Positions 55,723 through 64,000 of a stretch of DNA of 64,000 nt are shown here, in pieces. The notes below the pieces were generated by a model that searched no databases, was not told the origin of the DNA, and was given only the letters and a program-made list of their open reading frames with translations. This DNA is from Bacillus sp. MYb209 (lineage in GTDB: Bacteria > Bacillota > Bacilli > Bacillales > Bacillaceae_G). The position numbers were made by a program, and so were the translations under genes. Where the stretch lies: positions 248,001 to 312,000 of the forward strand of contig NZ_PCNZ01000004.1 in the NCBI RefSeq assembly GCF_002975175.1. The letters are read 5' to 3'. Position 1 is the first letter of the stretch. Every line of letters begins with the position of its first letter.

Positions 55723-56790
55723 CTACCTATTTTTCACATGTGAAAACTTCACACATACTGGCTCTGGAACATTGACGTCCGTCTGTACAAGCGTCAGCTC
55801 ACCTGTCATTTCATCCCTAGCAAATAAAGTCAAAGTATTGGATCTTTCATTCGCAGTAATTAAAAATTTACCATCCGGATCTAAAGAAAAATCACGTGGC
55901 CAATCTCCTTCTGCCGATACTGTTTCAATAAAAGCGAGCTCTCCATTGTGCTCGTTCACTCGGAAAACTGCAATACTATTATGTCCCCTATTTGCTGCGT
56001 AAACAAATTTACCATCAGAAGAAATCTGAATCGCACTTCCATAACTATCCCGACTATACTCTTCAGGTAATGTAGAAATGTATTGTTTTTCTTTAAAACC
56101 ACCACTCTTCGCATCATATTGAAGTACAATAATCTCTGAACTTAGTTCCGTCATAATGTATGCAAGCTGTTCATTGGGGTGGAATACAAGGTGCCGCGGA
56201 CCACTACCAGGTTTAACAGATAAACCATTGATTTCTATTAATTTCCCGTCACTCTCTTTATATGTAATCACTTTGTCCATTCCTAAATCAACTGCTACTA
56301 CATATTTTTCATCAGGCGTAAAATTCACATAATGAGCATGCGCCTTTTCTTGTCTTTCCTTATTCGGTCCTGAACCTTTATGTTCTACAATTGCCGTAGT
56401 AGCATTTATACTTCCGTCGCTCTGTTTTACTACATAAGATTCAACTGTTCCTTTATGATAATTCGCTGCTACTACTGTACTATTCTCTCGATCCACACTT
56501 AATTGACACGGAGATGCCCCTTCTAAAAGTTGCGTGTTAATCAAATCCAGATTACCTGTTTTATTACAAATGGAAAAACTAGCAATTCCACCGAGTCTAC
56601 TATCTTTCGCAACTGAATAAAGATATTGATTGTTATGACTAAGTGTTACATATGTAGGACTTCCTATAGAAGCTGCTAATTTAATCTCTTTAATTTCTCC
56701 AAGTTTCGTATCAAGTATAAATTTATAAATCCCCTTACTATTTGCTTTTGTATATGTCCCTATATAACCATGAAACTCATTTTCACTCAT
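55723..56790 (-). CDS. Lactonase-family (6-phosphogluconolactonase, YkgB-like) beta-propeller
   Basis: The 355-residue protein is a seven-bladed beta-propeller of the cytosolic lactonase family. It has GYIGTYTKANSKGIYKF, SPCQLSVDRENSTVVAANYHKGTV, KAHAHYVNFTPDEKYVVAVDLG, PGSGPRHLVFHPNEQLAYIMTE and EGDWPRDFSLDPDGKFLITANE. The conserved arginine and histidine of the active site (GPRHLVFHP) are present. In B. subtilis YkgB hydrolyses 6-phosphogluconolactone in the pentose phosphate pathway. No neighbour supports or contradicts this. Confidence 0.85.
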   Translation of the reverse strand: MSENEFHGYIGTYTKANSKGIYKFILDTKLGEIKEIKLAASIGSPTYVTLSHNNQYLYSVAKDSRLGGIASFSICNKTGNLDLINTQLLEGASPCQLSVDRENSTVVAANYHKGTVESYVVKQSDGSINATTAIVEHKGSGPNKERQEKAHAHYVNFTPDEKYVVAVDLGMDKVITYKESDGKLIEINGLSVKPGSGPRHLVFHPNEQLAYIMTELSSEIIVLQYDAKSGGFKEKQYISTLPEEYSRDSYGSAIQISSDGKFVYAANRGHNSIAVFRVNEHNGELAFIETVSAEGDWPRDFSLDPDGKFLITANERSNTLTLFARDEMTGELTLVQTDVNVPEPVCVKFSHVKNR

Positions 56791-56875
56791 AGCATTACCC
56801 CCTTCACAAAGCAGGAATTTACAAATATATTGTAAACAAGTATATCACTTTACCTTGTATTTTTTAGTATAGAAA

Positions 56876-56912
56876 AGAACCAAGTAGCACTCATTACTAC
56901 TTGGTTCTCTTT
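56876..56912 (-). terminator. pepT terminator
   Basis: GAACCAAGTAG and CTACTTGGTTC pair around a 9-nt loop (56877-56907), directly after the pepT stop. Confidence 0.85.
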
Positions 56913-58145
56913 TTAGGCTTGCTCTTCAAATCGTCTTGCAATTTCTACGATAACTTGAACAGCTTTTTCCATAGTATCTACCGAAACATATTCAAATTTA
57001 CCGTGGTAATTTTCACCGCCAGTGAAAATATTTGGCGTCGGTAATCCCATATATGATAATTGCGATCCATCTGTCCCGCCACGAATCGGATGAATATTCG
57101 GCTCAATATTTAAACTTTTCATTGCCTCATAAGCAATATCAACAATTTCTCTCACCGGTTCAATTTTTTCAAGCATGTTATAATATTGGTCATTCATTTC
57201 TAAAACGACCGCATCTTCGCCATACTTTTCTTGCATGCTCTTCACAATATTTTTAACGTTATTTTTACGTACTTCAAAATTTTCACGATCAAAATCTCGA
57301 ATAATATAGTAAGCTTTACTTTGCTCGACATCACCATTTAAAGAAAGTAAATGATAAAATCCTTCATATCCTTCCGTATACTCTGGTGCATCTTCTACTG
57401 GTAAATGCCCATTAAACTCCATAGCAAGCTTAGTGGCGTTACGCATTTTGTTTTTCGCTGTTCCAGGATGTGTGTTTGTCCCTTTAAAAGTTAACTTAGC
57501 ACTTGCAGCGTTAAAACTTTCATACTCTAAACCACCTAATGGACCTCCATCCATCGTATAAGCAAATGATGCACCAAACGCTTCTACATCAAAATGTGCT
57601 GGTCCACGGCCAATTTCTTCATCTGGTGTGAATGCTACTCTTATTTTTCCATGCTTAATTTGCGAATTATGTATTAAATAATTCATTGCGACCATGATTT
57701 CTGTAAGACCAGCTTTATCATCTGCTCCAAGAAGTGTTGTGCCATCAGTTGTAATAATGGTATGTCCTTTATATGATGGTAATTCTGGGAACTGTTCTGG
57801 TGTTAACACAACATTTAATTCTTCATTTAACGTAATAGCTTTCCCATCAAAATCCTCATGAATTTGTGGCTTTACATTTTCCCCTGTAAAATCTGTTGCC
57901 GTATCTAAATGGGCTAAAAAGCCGATTACAGGAACATCCTTATCCGTATTAGCAGGAAGTGTCGCCATTACATAACCATTGTCATCCATCGTCACTTCTG
58001 ATAATCCGATCTCTTTTAACTCTTCTACTAATAACTTACCAAATTCAATTTGTCCAGGTGTTGTTGGTACTGTATGGCTTTCTTCATTTGATTGTGTATC
58101 AATCTTTACATATCTCGTAAATCTTTCAATAAGTTCTTGTTTCAA
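56913..58145 (-). CDS. pepT: Peptidase T (tripeptide aminopeptidase)
   Basis: The 410-residue metalloenzyme has M20B blocks: [10 protein letters not shown] (metal His and Asp near 80), [14 protein letters not shown] (bridging Asp), [15 protein letters not shown] (catalytic Glu), [12 protein letters not shown] in the lid domain and [21 protein letters not shown] near the C terminus. It removes the N-terminal residue from tripeptides with two zinc ions. It is monocistronic. Length and motifs agree fully with the family. Confidence 0.95.
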   Translation of the reverse strand: MKQELIERFTRYVKIDTQSNEESHTVPTTPGQIEFGKLLVEELKEIGLSEVTMDDNGYVMATLPANTDKDVPVIGFLAHLDTATDFTGENVKPQIHEDFDGKAITLNEELNVVLTPEQFPELPSYKGHTIITTDGTTLLGADDKAGLTEIMVAMNYLIHNSQIKHGKIRVAFTPDEEIGRGPAHFDVEAFGASFAYTMDGGPLGGLEYESFNAASAKLTFKGTNTHPGTAKNKMRNATKLAMEFNGHLPVEDAPEYTEGYEGFYHLLSLNGDVEQSKAYYIIRDFDRENFEVRKNNVKNIVKSMQEKYGEDAVVLEMNDQYYNMLEKIEPVREIVDIAYEAMKSLNIEPNIHPIRGGTDGSQLSYMGLPTPNIFTGGENYHGKFEYVSVDTMEKAVQVIVEIARRFEEQA

Positions 58146-58339
58146 ATTCGTTCACTCCCTTTTATATTTCTTTCTCTATTATAATCCTTAAAACGAAATA
58201 TTTTAACTTTTTTGACTGTGAAGATGTATATTTCATGTACATTGTTAACACTTTTAAAAAAATCATAAAAAGACATAATATTTGTACATTGAAATTCTAA
58301 CATGTAATATACATAATTATATAATGGGAGGTTTAAAAG

Positions 58340-58984
58340 ATGAGACTAACTCTCTTTCGCTATTTTCTTTTTTTCTTAGGATTAATTTTCTTTGGGCTCG
58401 GAAACGCTCTTGCAGTCAAAGTTAAATTCCTCGGGTTACATCCTTGGGAAGTTTTAAATATGGCTCTCTATGAACGATTCGGATGGACACTTGGTACTTG
58501 GAGTGTTATATGCGGGTTATGCCTCGTACTTATTTCTTTATTAGTAGATCCAAAATATATAAACGTAGGCACATTTTTAAATGCATTGCTTATCGGCCCT
58601 ATTATGGACTTTTTCTTACAATCAAACATCCTTCCAAACGCTACTGATTATTTATGGATAAATTTATTCATTTTGTTTTCTGGTATTGTAATTACAGGTA
58701 TTGGGGGCGGTATGTACGTTGCGGCTGGAATTGGTGCTGGACCACGCGATGAATTCATGCTTACTATTTCTGACAAAACTGGACTGTCTATTAGCCGGGC
58801 TCGAATCATTGTAGAATGTGTTGTACTAGTTATTGGATATATGCTAGGAGGTCCTGTTTTCATCGTAACTTTTCTATACACTTTTATTCAAAGTCCAATC
58901 TTTCAGCAATCATTTAAGATATTTCAAACATTCTTACATACTTTACATAACAAAAACAAAGAGCAAATTAATGAAAATATATAA
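58340..58984 (+). CDS. YczE/YyaS/YitT-type membrane protein
   Basis: The 214-residue protein has five membrane segments. The pattern GLGNALAVKVKFLGLHPWEVLNMAL and GGGMYVAAGIGAGPRDEFMLTISDKTGLSISRARI is shared with YczE and related proteins (DUF161-like). In B. subtilis YczE is needed for bacillaene/surfactin-related processes, but the biochemical role of the family is unknown. GGGAGG precedes the ATG. A terminator follows at about 59037-59073. Confidence 0.8.
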   Translation: MRLTLFRYFLFFLGLIFFGLGNALAVKVKFLGLHPWEVLNMALYERFGWTLGTWSVICGLCLVLISLLVDPKYINVGTFLNALLIGPIMDFFLQSNILPNATDYLWINLFILFSGIVITGIGGGMYVAAGIGAGPRDEFMLTISDKTGLSISRARIIVECVVLVIGYMLGGPVFIVTFLYTFIQSPIFQQSFKIFQTFLHTLHNKNKEQINENI

Positions 58985-59036
58985 AACATAACTTAATACC
59001 AATTACTCTTTTCATTAACTTTCTTACAAATAATTC

Positions 59037-59073
59037 GCCCTATTTACGATTCCCACCGCAAATAGGGTGTTTC
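59037..59073 (+). terminator. Terminator after the YczE-like gene
   Basis: CCCTATTT and AAATAGGG pair around a 14-nt loop, followed by a T-rich tract. Confidence 0.8.
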
Positions 59074-59120
59074 TTTTTTCATCCGAAAAAATATATTTAA
59101 TTAAACATCAAGAGCATATA

Positions 59121-59441
59121 CTACTCATTCACAATAAAAGTATATACATCATTATAAATACAACCATTTACTCTAATAACATACTTCCCAGGCTCACTAA
59201 AACTAATTGTGTATTTGTTTAACTGAATTGCCTCCTTATTTCCAGAAAGAACGTCGATGCTTCTACCACTCAATAAATAAGATTCACTTTGATTCATCGC
59301 TACATTAATAGCATTGAACTTCTCCTCTTTCACTTGCGTTGTTTCTGCAGCGCTTACACTTGGTTCTAAAAAAAGTAATCCACTTAATCCGATTGAACCC
59401 ACTAGAGCTACTCCTGCAAATTTCTTCATTTTTTTCATCAC
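59121..59441 (-). CDS. Small secreted protein, 106 residues, unknown
   Basis: AAGGAGG lies about 7 nt upstream of the ATG. The N terminus (KKMKKFAGVALVGSIGLSGLLFLEPSVSAAE) is a signal peptide with a likely cut after SAA. The mature part has a beta-rich pattern ending GKYVIRVNGCIYNDVYTFIVNE, like a small immunoglobulin-type domain. I recognise no specific family. It has a single cysteine. It stands alone. Confidence 0.75.
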   Translation of the reverse strand: MMKKMKKFAGVALVGSIGLSGLLFLEPSVSAAETTQVKEEKFNAINVAMNQSESYLLSGRSIDVLSGNKEAIQLNKYTISFSEPGKYVIRVNGCIYNDVYTFIVNE

Positions 59442-59649
59442 AATGACCTCCTTATAATTTTAGTGTAAAGGCGATGCCCCCCTTACACCACAAAGCCTAT
59501 ATGTTAAGAAATGAAAAGTAAACGTGTATAGTAAGACAAAATTCTACATTTTTTTCTCCTATTGAATATAAATCCAGCGTTTGGAGTTTTGTCACATTTA
59601 AAATTGGTTTAACATTCTAAAAATAGTTGATAAAAATGCTTTCTCTTCA

Positions 59650-59690
59650 AAAAAAGAGTGTGTTTTAAAAGTTACTTTTAAAACACACTC
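59650..59690 (-). terminator. Terminator after the histidine phosphatase gene
   Basis: AGTGTGTTTTAAAAGT pairs with its complement in 59658-59690; on the minus strand a T tract follows. Confidence 0.85.
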
Positions 59691-59703
59691 CATATATTCA
59701 GTT

Positions 59704-60279
59704 TCATTCTTCTCTCCACAATTTCTCTACATTCATTAATTGCTCGTCTTTAAATTCTAACTTATATACGTCTGGTTTTGATGTATTCATTAAAAATTCA
59801 AGCCCATATTGGTTATCAAAATGGTTCATCATCAATGTCATTACAAGCCCATGTGTACCAACTACAATTTTATGTCCTTGAAAATCTATTAATATTTCTT
59901 TTAATACTTTCACTACTCTTCTCTGACAATCAACATACGATTCTCCTTCAGTTAGTGTGAAATCTGGATTAGAAAACATCTTCTTTACGAGTGGATACAC
60001 TTCCTTATCTGATATAATCTTATCCTCACTTAAAAACCTACACTCTTTGAGATTTTCATATACTATTATTTCTTTTTCATGAGAATTAGCTGACTTTTCT
60101 ATCGTTAACATAGCCCTCTTATACGGACTTGAAATGAAAGTATCAATCCCCTCTGTTTTTAATATCTCAGTTACTTTATGGGCATCTAAAGTTCCCTTCT
60201 CAGTTAATCCACGTGTTCTTTCATTTCCTTCTAATTTTGGTGATTCACCATGTCTAACCATATAGATGTATGTATTCAT
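59704..60279 (-). CDS. Histidine phosphatase family protein (phosphoglycerate-mutase-like)
   Basis: The 191-residue protein has the RHG motif in YMVRHGESPK (catalytic His near residue 10). SSPYKRAMLTIEKSA, the glutamate region LKECRFL and the second histidine GTHGLVMTLMMN follow. Members of this branch are small phosphatases with varied substrates; this one is not recognisable as a specific type. AAGGAGG precedes the ATG. It is separated by about 120 bp from the alpha/beta hydrolase gene. Confidence 0.85.
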   Translation of the reverse strand: MNTYIYMVRHGESPKLEGNERTRGLTEKGTLDAHKVTEILKTEGIDTFISSPYKRAMLTIEKSANSHEKEIIVYENLKECRFLSEDKIISDKEVYPLVKKMFSNPDFTLTEGESYVDCQRRVVKVLKEILIDFQGHKIVVGTHGLVMTLMMNHFDNQYGLEFLMNTSKPDVYKLEFKDEQLMNVEKLWREE

Positions 60280-60396
60280 AATTCCTCCTTGAAAATATTT
60301 ATAAGTTAATTACTTATATTAATCTCTGCCGTCCCAAAACTTGAGTACAAGCAAAATATAAATTAATTCTTCTTTTAAACTATTTTATGAACTTTG

Positions 60397-61200
60397 CTAA
60401 ACTGTTCGTCTAATCCATTCCCAAACTAAACTCTCAAATAAATCCGGCTGTTCAATTTGCAAATTATGTCCCGCCATATCTAACACCGCTAATGTTGCTC
60501 TTGGGTAATCTTCAATCATTCGTACAATATCTTGATAACCTACCGTTATATCTTGTCTTCCGGCTAATAAAAGAACGGGTTTCTCATATTTCTTACGATG
60601 AAAATCCATAGTAAGAGGATAATTTTTTTGCAATCTGTCAATAAACTCATAATTAGCAATATCTAGCCCCGGCTTAATCTCTTCTTTGAATCGCTTATAT
60701 GTATATTCATTCGCTACCACTGCTAATTCGCAAAATTCTTCCCTTTCGGTTGAAGTGAGCGTTTTTAAAAATTCCTCATCTCTTACAATTACCTGTTTAT
60801 CTGGTAGAAGTCTTTTTCCTGGTTGTGCTACAACAACAGGACATACTAATAATAATCCATTAACCCTCTCAAACATCTTTGAAAGTATCCCTCTAGCTAA
60901 ATATCCCCCGTATGATTCTCCTACCAATAAAAATTCTTCAGCAGAAATGATTTCCTCAATAAATGTGATAAGCACTTCTACTATACGATCTGAACTATTT
61001 ATCCACCCTGGAGCATTCGATTTCCCCATGCCAGGTAAATCAATATAAATTCTCTGATAACCTTCATATTTCTGAAATACTGATTCCATACACCTCTTCA
61101 TTAACCTATGGTCAGGAGCACAACCATGTATGATAAGGACTGGTTTACCTTCTCCTACAATTTCATAGTATATTTCTGCATCCTTAATCCGGCATATCAT
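60397..61200 (-). CDS. Alpha/beta hydrolase
   Basis: The 267-residue protein has the alpha/beta hydrolase layout. It shows GKPVLIIHGCAPDHRLMKRC (oxyanion region), IDLPGMGKS, the nucleophile elbow LVGESYGGYLARGIL near residue 95, an acid in LLAGRQDITVGYQ and the catalytic histidine in MAGHNLQIEQPDLF. The substrate is unknown. AGGACATTTT precedes the ATG. It is probably transcribed alone. Confidence 0.88.
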   Translation of the reverse strand: MICRIKDAEIYYEIVGEGKPVLIIHGCAPDHRLMKRCMESVFQKYEGYQRIYIDLPGMGKSNAPGWINSSDRIVEVLITFIEEIISAEEFLLVGESYGGYLARGILSKMFERVNGLLLVCPVVVAQPGKRLLPDKQVIVRDEEFLKTLTSTEREEFCELAVVANEYTYKRFKEEIKPGLDIANYEFIDRLQKNYPLTMDFHRKKYEKPVLLLAGRQDITVGYQDIVRMIEDYPRATLAVLDMAGHNLQIEQPDLFESLVWEWIRRTV

Positions 61201-61315
61201 AAAATGTCCTCCTTTTTTATATCCTTCTTTAGAGACAAAACCATAAGAATATGCGTTCTTATTTTATAACATTCGATAACTTTTTTTCAAATGTAAATTT
61301 TCAGATTATAAACAC

Positions 61316-61364
61316 AAAAAGGCTTGCCTTTAAGTTTCTACCCTTACTAAGGAGCCTTTTTATA
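61316..61364 (-). terminator. Terminator after the VOC gene
   Basis: AAAAAGGCTTGCCTT and AAGGAGCCTTTTT pair imperfectly around a long loop, with A/T flanks on both sides. Confidence 0.65.
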
Positions 61365-61425
61365 TTTTCTTTTATCCAAATTGAAAGTTGAAATCTCCTC
61401 CTCCTTCTAACAGTTCCGTTACACC

Positions 61426-61815
61426 TTATCCTTCTATTTGCATCAACACAATTCTCCAACCATCCGGATCCTCTATCGTTATCCCCTTATCTTTCCAATA
61501 TGGATTTTCTGGTTCTACTTCATCGTATCCCATTGCATGCAGCCTTTTACTCACTTTTTTCATTTCACTATCTTCACGCATGTAAAATACAAGTAAATTG
61601 TCTTTTGTTGGAGCCGGACAAGGGCTCCCATCTATATGTCTTGTAAATTCTAAATGATACTCTTCATCTGGTAGACCGAACATGATTCCATCATAGCCTT
61701 CATGATCGTAGAATTCACCTATACGTTTTAAACCTAACCCTTTTTCATAGAATGCTATAATCTCTTCAAACTTATCTGTTGGACGTGCTATTCTAAACTT
61801 CACCCAATTTTTCAT
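61426..61815 (-). CDS. VOC-superfamily protein (glyoxalase/bleomycin-resistance fold)
   Basis: The 129-residue protein has two beta-alpha-beta-beta-beta repeats (VKFRIARPTDKFEEIIAFYEKGLGLKRIG ... GIMFGLPDEEYHLEFTRHI, then LLVFYMREDSEMKKVSKRLHAMGYDEVEPENPYWKDKGITIEDPDGWRIVLMQ). It resembles YycE-type VOC proteins. Metal ligands and substrate are not clear. GGGAGGAAG precedes the ATG. Confidence 0.85.
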   Translation of the reverse strand: MKNWVKFRIARPTDKFEEIIAFYEKGLGLKRIGEFYDHEGYDGIMFGLPDEEYHLEFTRHIDGSPCPAPTKDNLLVFYMREDSEMKKVSKRLHAMGYDEVEPENPYWKDKGITIEDPDGWRIVLMQIEG

Positions 61816-62246
61816 GCTCTTCCTCCCATACTAAAAATTTTATGAAGTGTTACTTATTATTGTATATACTTAACATCTTTCTGAAATCCCTCATTAGTAC
61901 GAGAATAGCTACATACAAAGGTCTTACTTAATACTCTATAATAACGAAAAACTCCCCTCATCTAGAGAGAAGTTCCCATCATTTTATATGCACTTTTGCA
62001 TCTTCACTTGCAAATTACTAAAAAACCTTTAAAATTTACAAGATGACTAAATATACAAATTTTATCTACATTCCTTATAAACTAAAAATTATTAACTACA
62101 ACGTTTTTTCAATTTTAAGAAGTATTATACTCTTCGTTTTTTTCTTATAAGCATACTTTTTATAAGGAAATCTGGTACAATCCTTAATTAATATTACTAT
62201 GTATAGATATTACGAATATAGTACATACTTTAAGAAGGTGATTTTA
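61816..62246. other. Intergenic stretch, 431 bp
   Basis: No gene is seen. There is a weak hairpin-like stretch near 61945-61980 (ACTCCCCTCATC...GAGAAGTTCCC). The promoter of the GGDEF gene should lie near 62160-62220. The rest is AT-rich without clear structure. Confidence 0.45.
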
Positions 62247-64000
62247 TTGAAATTAAATAAAAATTTACAAATATGTATATTAATCGCAACGTTAATATGC
62301 TATTCAATCTATTCTATGTTTTTCTTTCTGTTCCCTACTCATTTTTCAAATTTCAATGTACGCTTCGCTTCACTCATCGTTGAAGCCATTACATTTATAT
62401 CACTAATTTACTCTATATATTCTAAAAAAGTTAGTTCAAATCCTTTTTGGATATGTATCACAATAGCAATTGGTAGTTTTTTATTGGGAAAAATAGTATA
62501 TACGTATCAAGATACCTTTTTCGAAATTCCAATACATCATTTTACTATTTCTGATGTATTTTACATGTTTTTTCTATTCTTCTGCCTTATCGCTTTCTGC
62601 TATAAAATCTTAAAAGAGTGCAATAAATGGGAAAAGGCGTTCTTTATTTGTGATCTATGTATCGTACTCATTTCTATATTTACATTAGAATGGTATTTAT
62701 TTAATCAGCCAGATTTAAATATATTTTCCCTTTCACTGGGAGATATTTTTCTCTCCTTTCTATATCCAGTTGCAGACCTATTATTTCTTCTACTAGGTGT
62801 TAGTCTCTTTTTCCGTCCAACTGTTTTTAATTCAAAACGGAAAATTTATATTTTTATTTTTGTATTAATAAGTTCTGCAACTTTTAACTATATTTATTTT
62901 TACTTACATAACCATTTATCAACTGACACGATAACATCATTACGTCTTTTATATAGAATACCTATATTACTTATCGCAATAGCTGGGGCTATTTCAGAAG
63001 ATTATAATAGTCATAAAAATTATTTCATTGTAAACCCTATACTAGGAAAAAAAGTATTAGTCGTGTTTCCCTATCTTGCTGTTGCAATACTAATCGGGTT
63101 TACATTAAAAGAACAAACAGCATCTTCAACTCTCATTACAGGAAATTGTATTACTTTTGTTTTCGTACTCATTCGTCATTCTATTGTACGTATGCAAAAC
63201 AATTCCCTAACAAAACGTCTACAAGCATTTAATGCTCAACTAGAAGAAAAAGTTACTTTACGGACCTCTGATTTAGTCCAAAAATCAGAGGCTTTATCGC
63301 AAAAACAACAAAAATTCAAATCTTTATATGAGTATCATCCTGATCCTATTTTTACGATTGATTTAAATGGAATATTCTTAAATGTAAATAAAGCTGGGAG
63401 TATACTACTTGGAGCACCAACGAACGAGTTACTTGGTGAAACATGTTTTTCGATTATTTTAGAAGAAGATAAACATAAACTAGCATCTGCATTAGAAAAG
63501 GTTAAACAACAAGAATCAGCATCTTTACAACTTAGTTCTCAATATAAAGATGGCTTTACTTATTTTTTATACGTTACCATCGTTCCTATTATGATAGATG
63601 GACAAATTTCAGGAAGCTATATTATGGTAAAGGATATTACTGCGCTCAAAAAACAACAAGAAGAAATAAAATATTTAGCATTCCACGATACTGTAACGAA
63701 AATCGGGAATCGAGCCTTTTTCCATAAGAAATTAAGAAAAGTTATAAAGAATGCTCAAACAACACAAAGTGAGTTTGCATTATTATATTTAGATTTAGAT
63801 CGCTTTAAAGTAATTAACGATACACTTGGACATTCGTCAGGTGATTACATATTAGAAGAAGTAGCAAAACGTTTCCAATCATGTCTTCCATCACATACTC
63901 ATGTGTCAAGAATCGGTGGCGATGAATTTACAATTTTAATCGAAAACTATATAGACCATGATTCCTTATTCCAGTTATGTAACAAACTATTTGAAAGCAT
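62247..64000 (+). CDS. Membrane PAS-GGDEF protein (diguanylate cyclase), 3' end beyond the window
   Basis: A TTG start (62247) with AAGGTG 6 nt upstream opens a frame that runs off the right edge (584 codons seen). About 320 residues form seven or eight membrane segments, then a coiled coil (LQAFNAQLEEKVTLRTSDL). A PAS domain (FKSLYEYHPDPIFTIDLNGIFLNVNKAGSILLG) comes next, and from about residue 475 a GGDEF domain (YLDLDRFKVINDTLGHSSGD, then RIGGDEFTILIENY). The intact GGDEF suggests real c-di-GMP synthesis; a C-terminal EAL domain may follow outside the window. c-di-GMP controls biofilm and motility in this group, so a link to the exopolysaccharide locus is possible but not shown. Confidence 0.87.
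   Translation, partial: MKLNKNLQICILIATLICYSIYSMFFFLFPTHFSNFNVRFASLIVEAITFISLIYSIYSKKVSSNPFWICITIAIGSFLLGKIVYTYQDTFFEIPIHHFTISDVFYMFFLFFCLIAFCYKILKECNKWEKAFFICDLCIVLISIFTLEWYLFNQPDLNIFSLSLGDIFLSFLYPVADLLFLLLGVSLFFRPTVFNSKRKIYIFIFVLISSATFNYIYFYLHNHLSTDTITSLRLLYRIPILLIAIAGAISEDYNSHKNYFIVNPILGKKVLVVFPYLAVAILIGFTLKEQTASSTLITGNCITFVFVLIRHSIVRMQNNSLTKRLQAFNAQLEEKVTLRTSDLVQKSEALSQKQQKFKSLYEYHPDPIFTIDLNGIFLNVNKAGSILLGAPTNELLGETCFSIILEEDKHKLASALEKVKQQESASLQLSSQYKDGFTYFLYVTIVPIMIDGQISGSYIMVKDITALKKQQEEIKYLAFHDTVTKIGNRAFFHKKLRKVIKNAQTTQSEFALLYLDLDRFKVINDTLGHSSGDYILEEVAKRFQSCLPSHTHVSRIGGDEFTILIENYIDHDSLFQLCNKLFES

Noticed and set aside
61987-62002. A PlcR-box-like sequence TATGCACTTTTGCATC.
   Set aside because: It differs from the palindrome at a conserved end base and lies about 250 bp from the nearest start.

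Overview
The window is chromosomal DNA from a low-GC, spore-forming Firmicute, almost certainly a member of the Bacillus cereus group. The main evidence is the block miaA-hfq / spoVK-hflX-ynbB-glnR-glnA, which follows the Bacillus subtilis order. In this window that block carries a collagen-like exosporium-type protein and a tyrosine-recombinase-like gene between hfq and spoVK. Other Bacillus hallmarks are copZA-csoR, feuABC, pepT and an SinR/EAR-type eps operon. No rRNA, tRNA, CRISPR array, prophage or intact insertion sequence was seen.

Positions 1-19,860 hold an exopolysaccharide operon on the minus strand. It reads from a promoter near 19,800, whose spacer carries an SinR-like palindrome, through epsA- and epsB-like genes and an intergenic EAR-type antitermination RNA. 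It continues with the dehydratase epsC, a run of glycosyltransferases, an EpsG-type polymerase, a pyruvyltransferase, a QueC-like PP-loop protein and a Wzx flippase. A large beta-helix protein, an initiating sugar transferase, an ATP-grasp ligase and a HAD protein (cut by the window edge) complete it. Three genes are broken: the flippase (one base missing in an A run), one GT4 (one base extra in an A run) and a second GT4 (an in-frame TGA). The cluster is therefore either decaying, switchable or affected by sequence errors.

Positions 19,900-31,000 are the conserved core: glnRA with GlnR operators, ynbB, hflX, spoVK, hfq and miaA. A TRIC-type membrane protein, a degenerate tyrosine recombinase and a collagen-like protein with a hierarchical 36/72/144-bp repeat are inserted in it.

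Positions 31,000-46,400 are mostly metabolic. They hold a secreted SH3/3D-domain cell-wall protein, the fruRKA fructose operon with a cre site inside its promoter, an iron alcohol dehydrogenase and a CtaM-like cytochrome oxidase assembly protein. An M20 amidohydrolase, a metallophosphoesterase, a formate/nitrite channel, HU and a GNAT enzyme follow. The stretch ends with copZ-copA-csoR, around which four CsoR-like dyads lie.

Positions 46,600-64,000 hold a Fur-controlled bacillibactin uptake operon (feuABC, ATPase, BesA-like esterase) ending in a cation-efflux remnant. Next come exoA and an adaptive-response operon adaA-adaB-alkA in which alkA has a one-base frameshift. A 6-phosphogluconolactonase-like protein, pepT, several small enzymes and the start of a membrane PAS-GGDEF protein (cut by the right edge) finish the window.

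All calls come from reading the sequence and from knowledge of the families. No database search was run.
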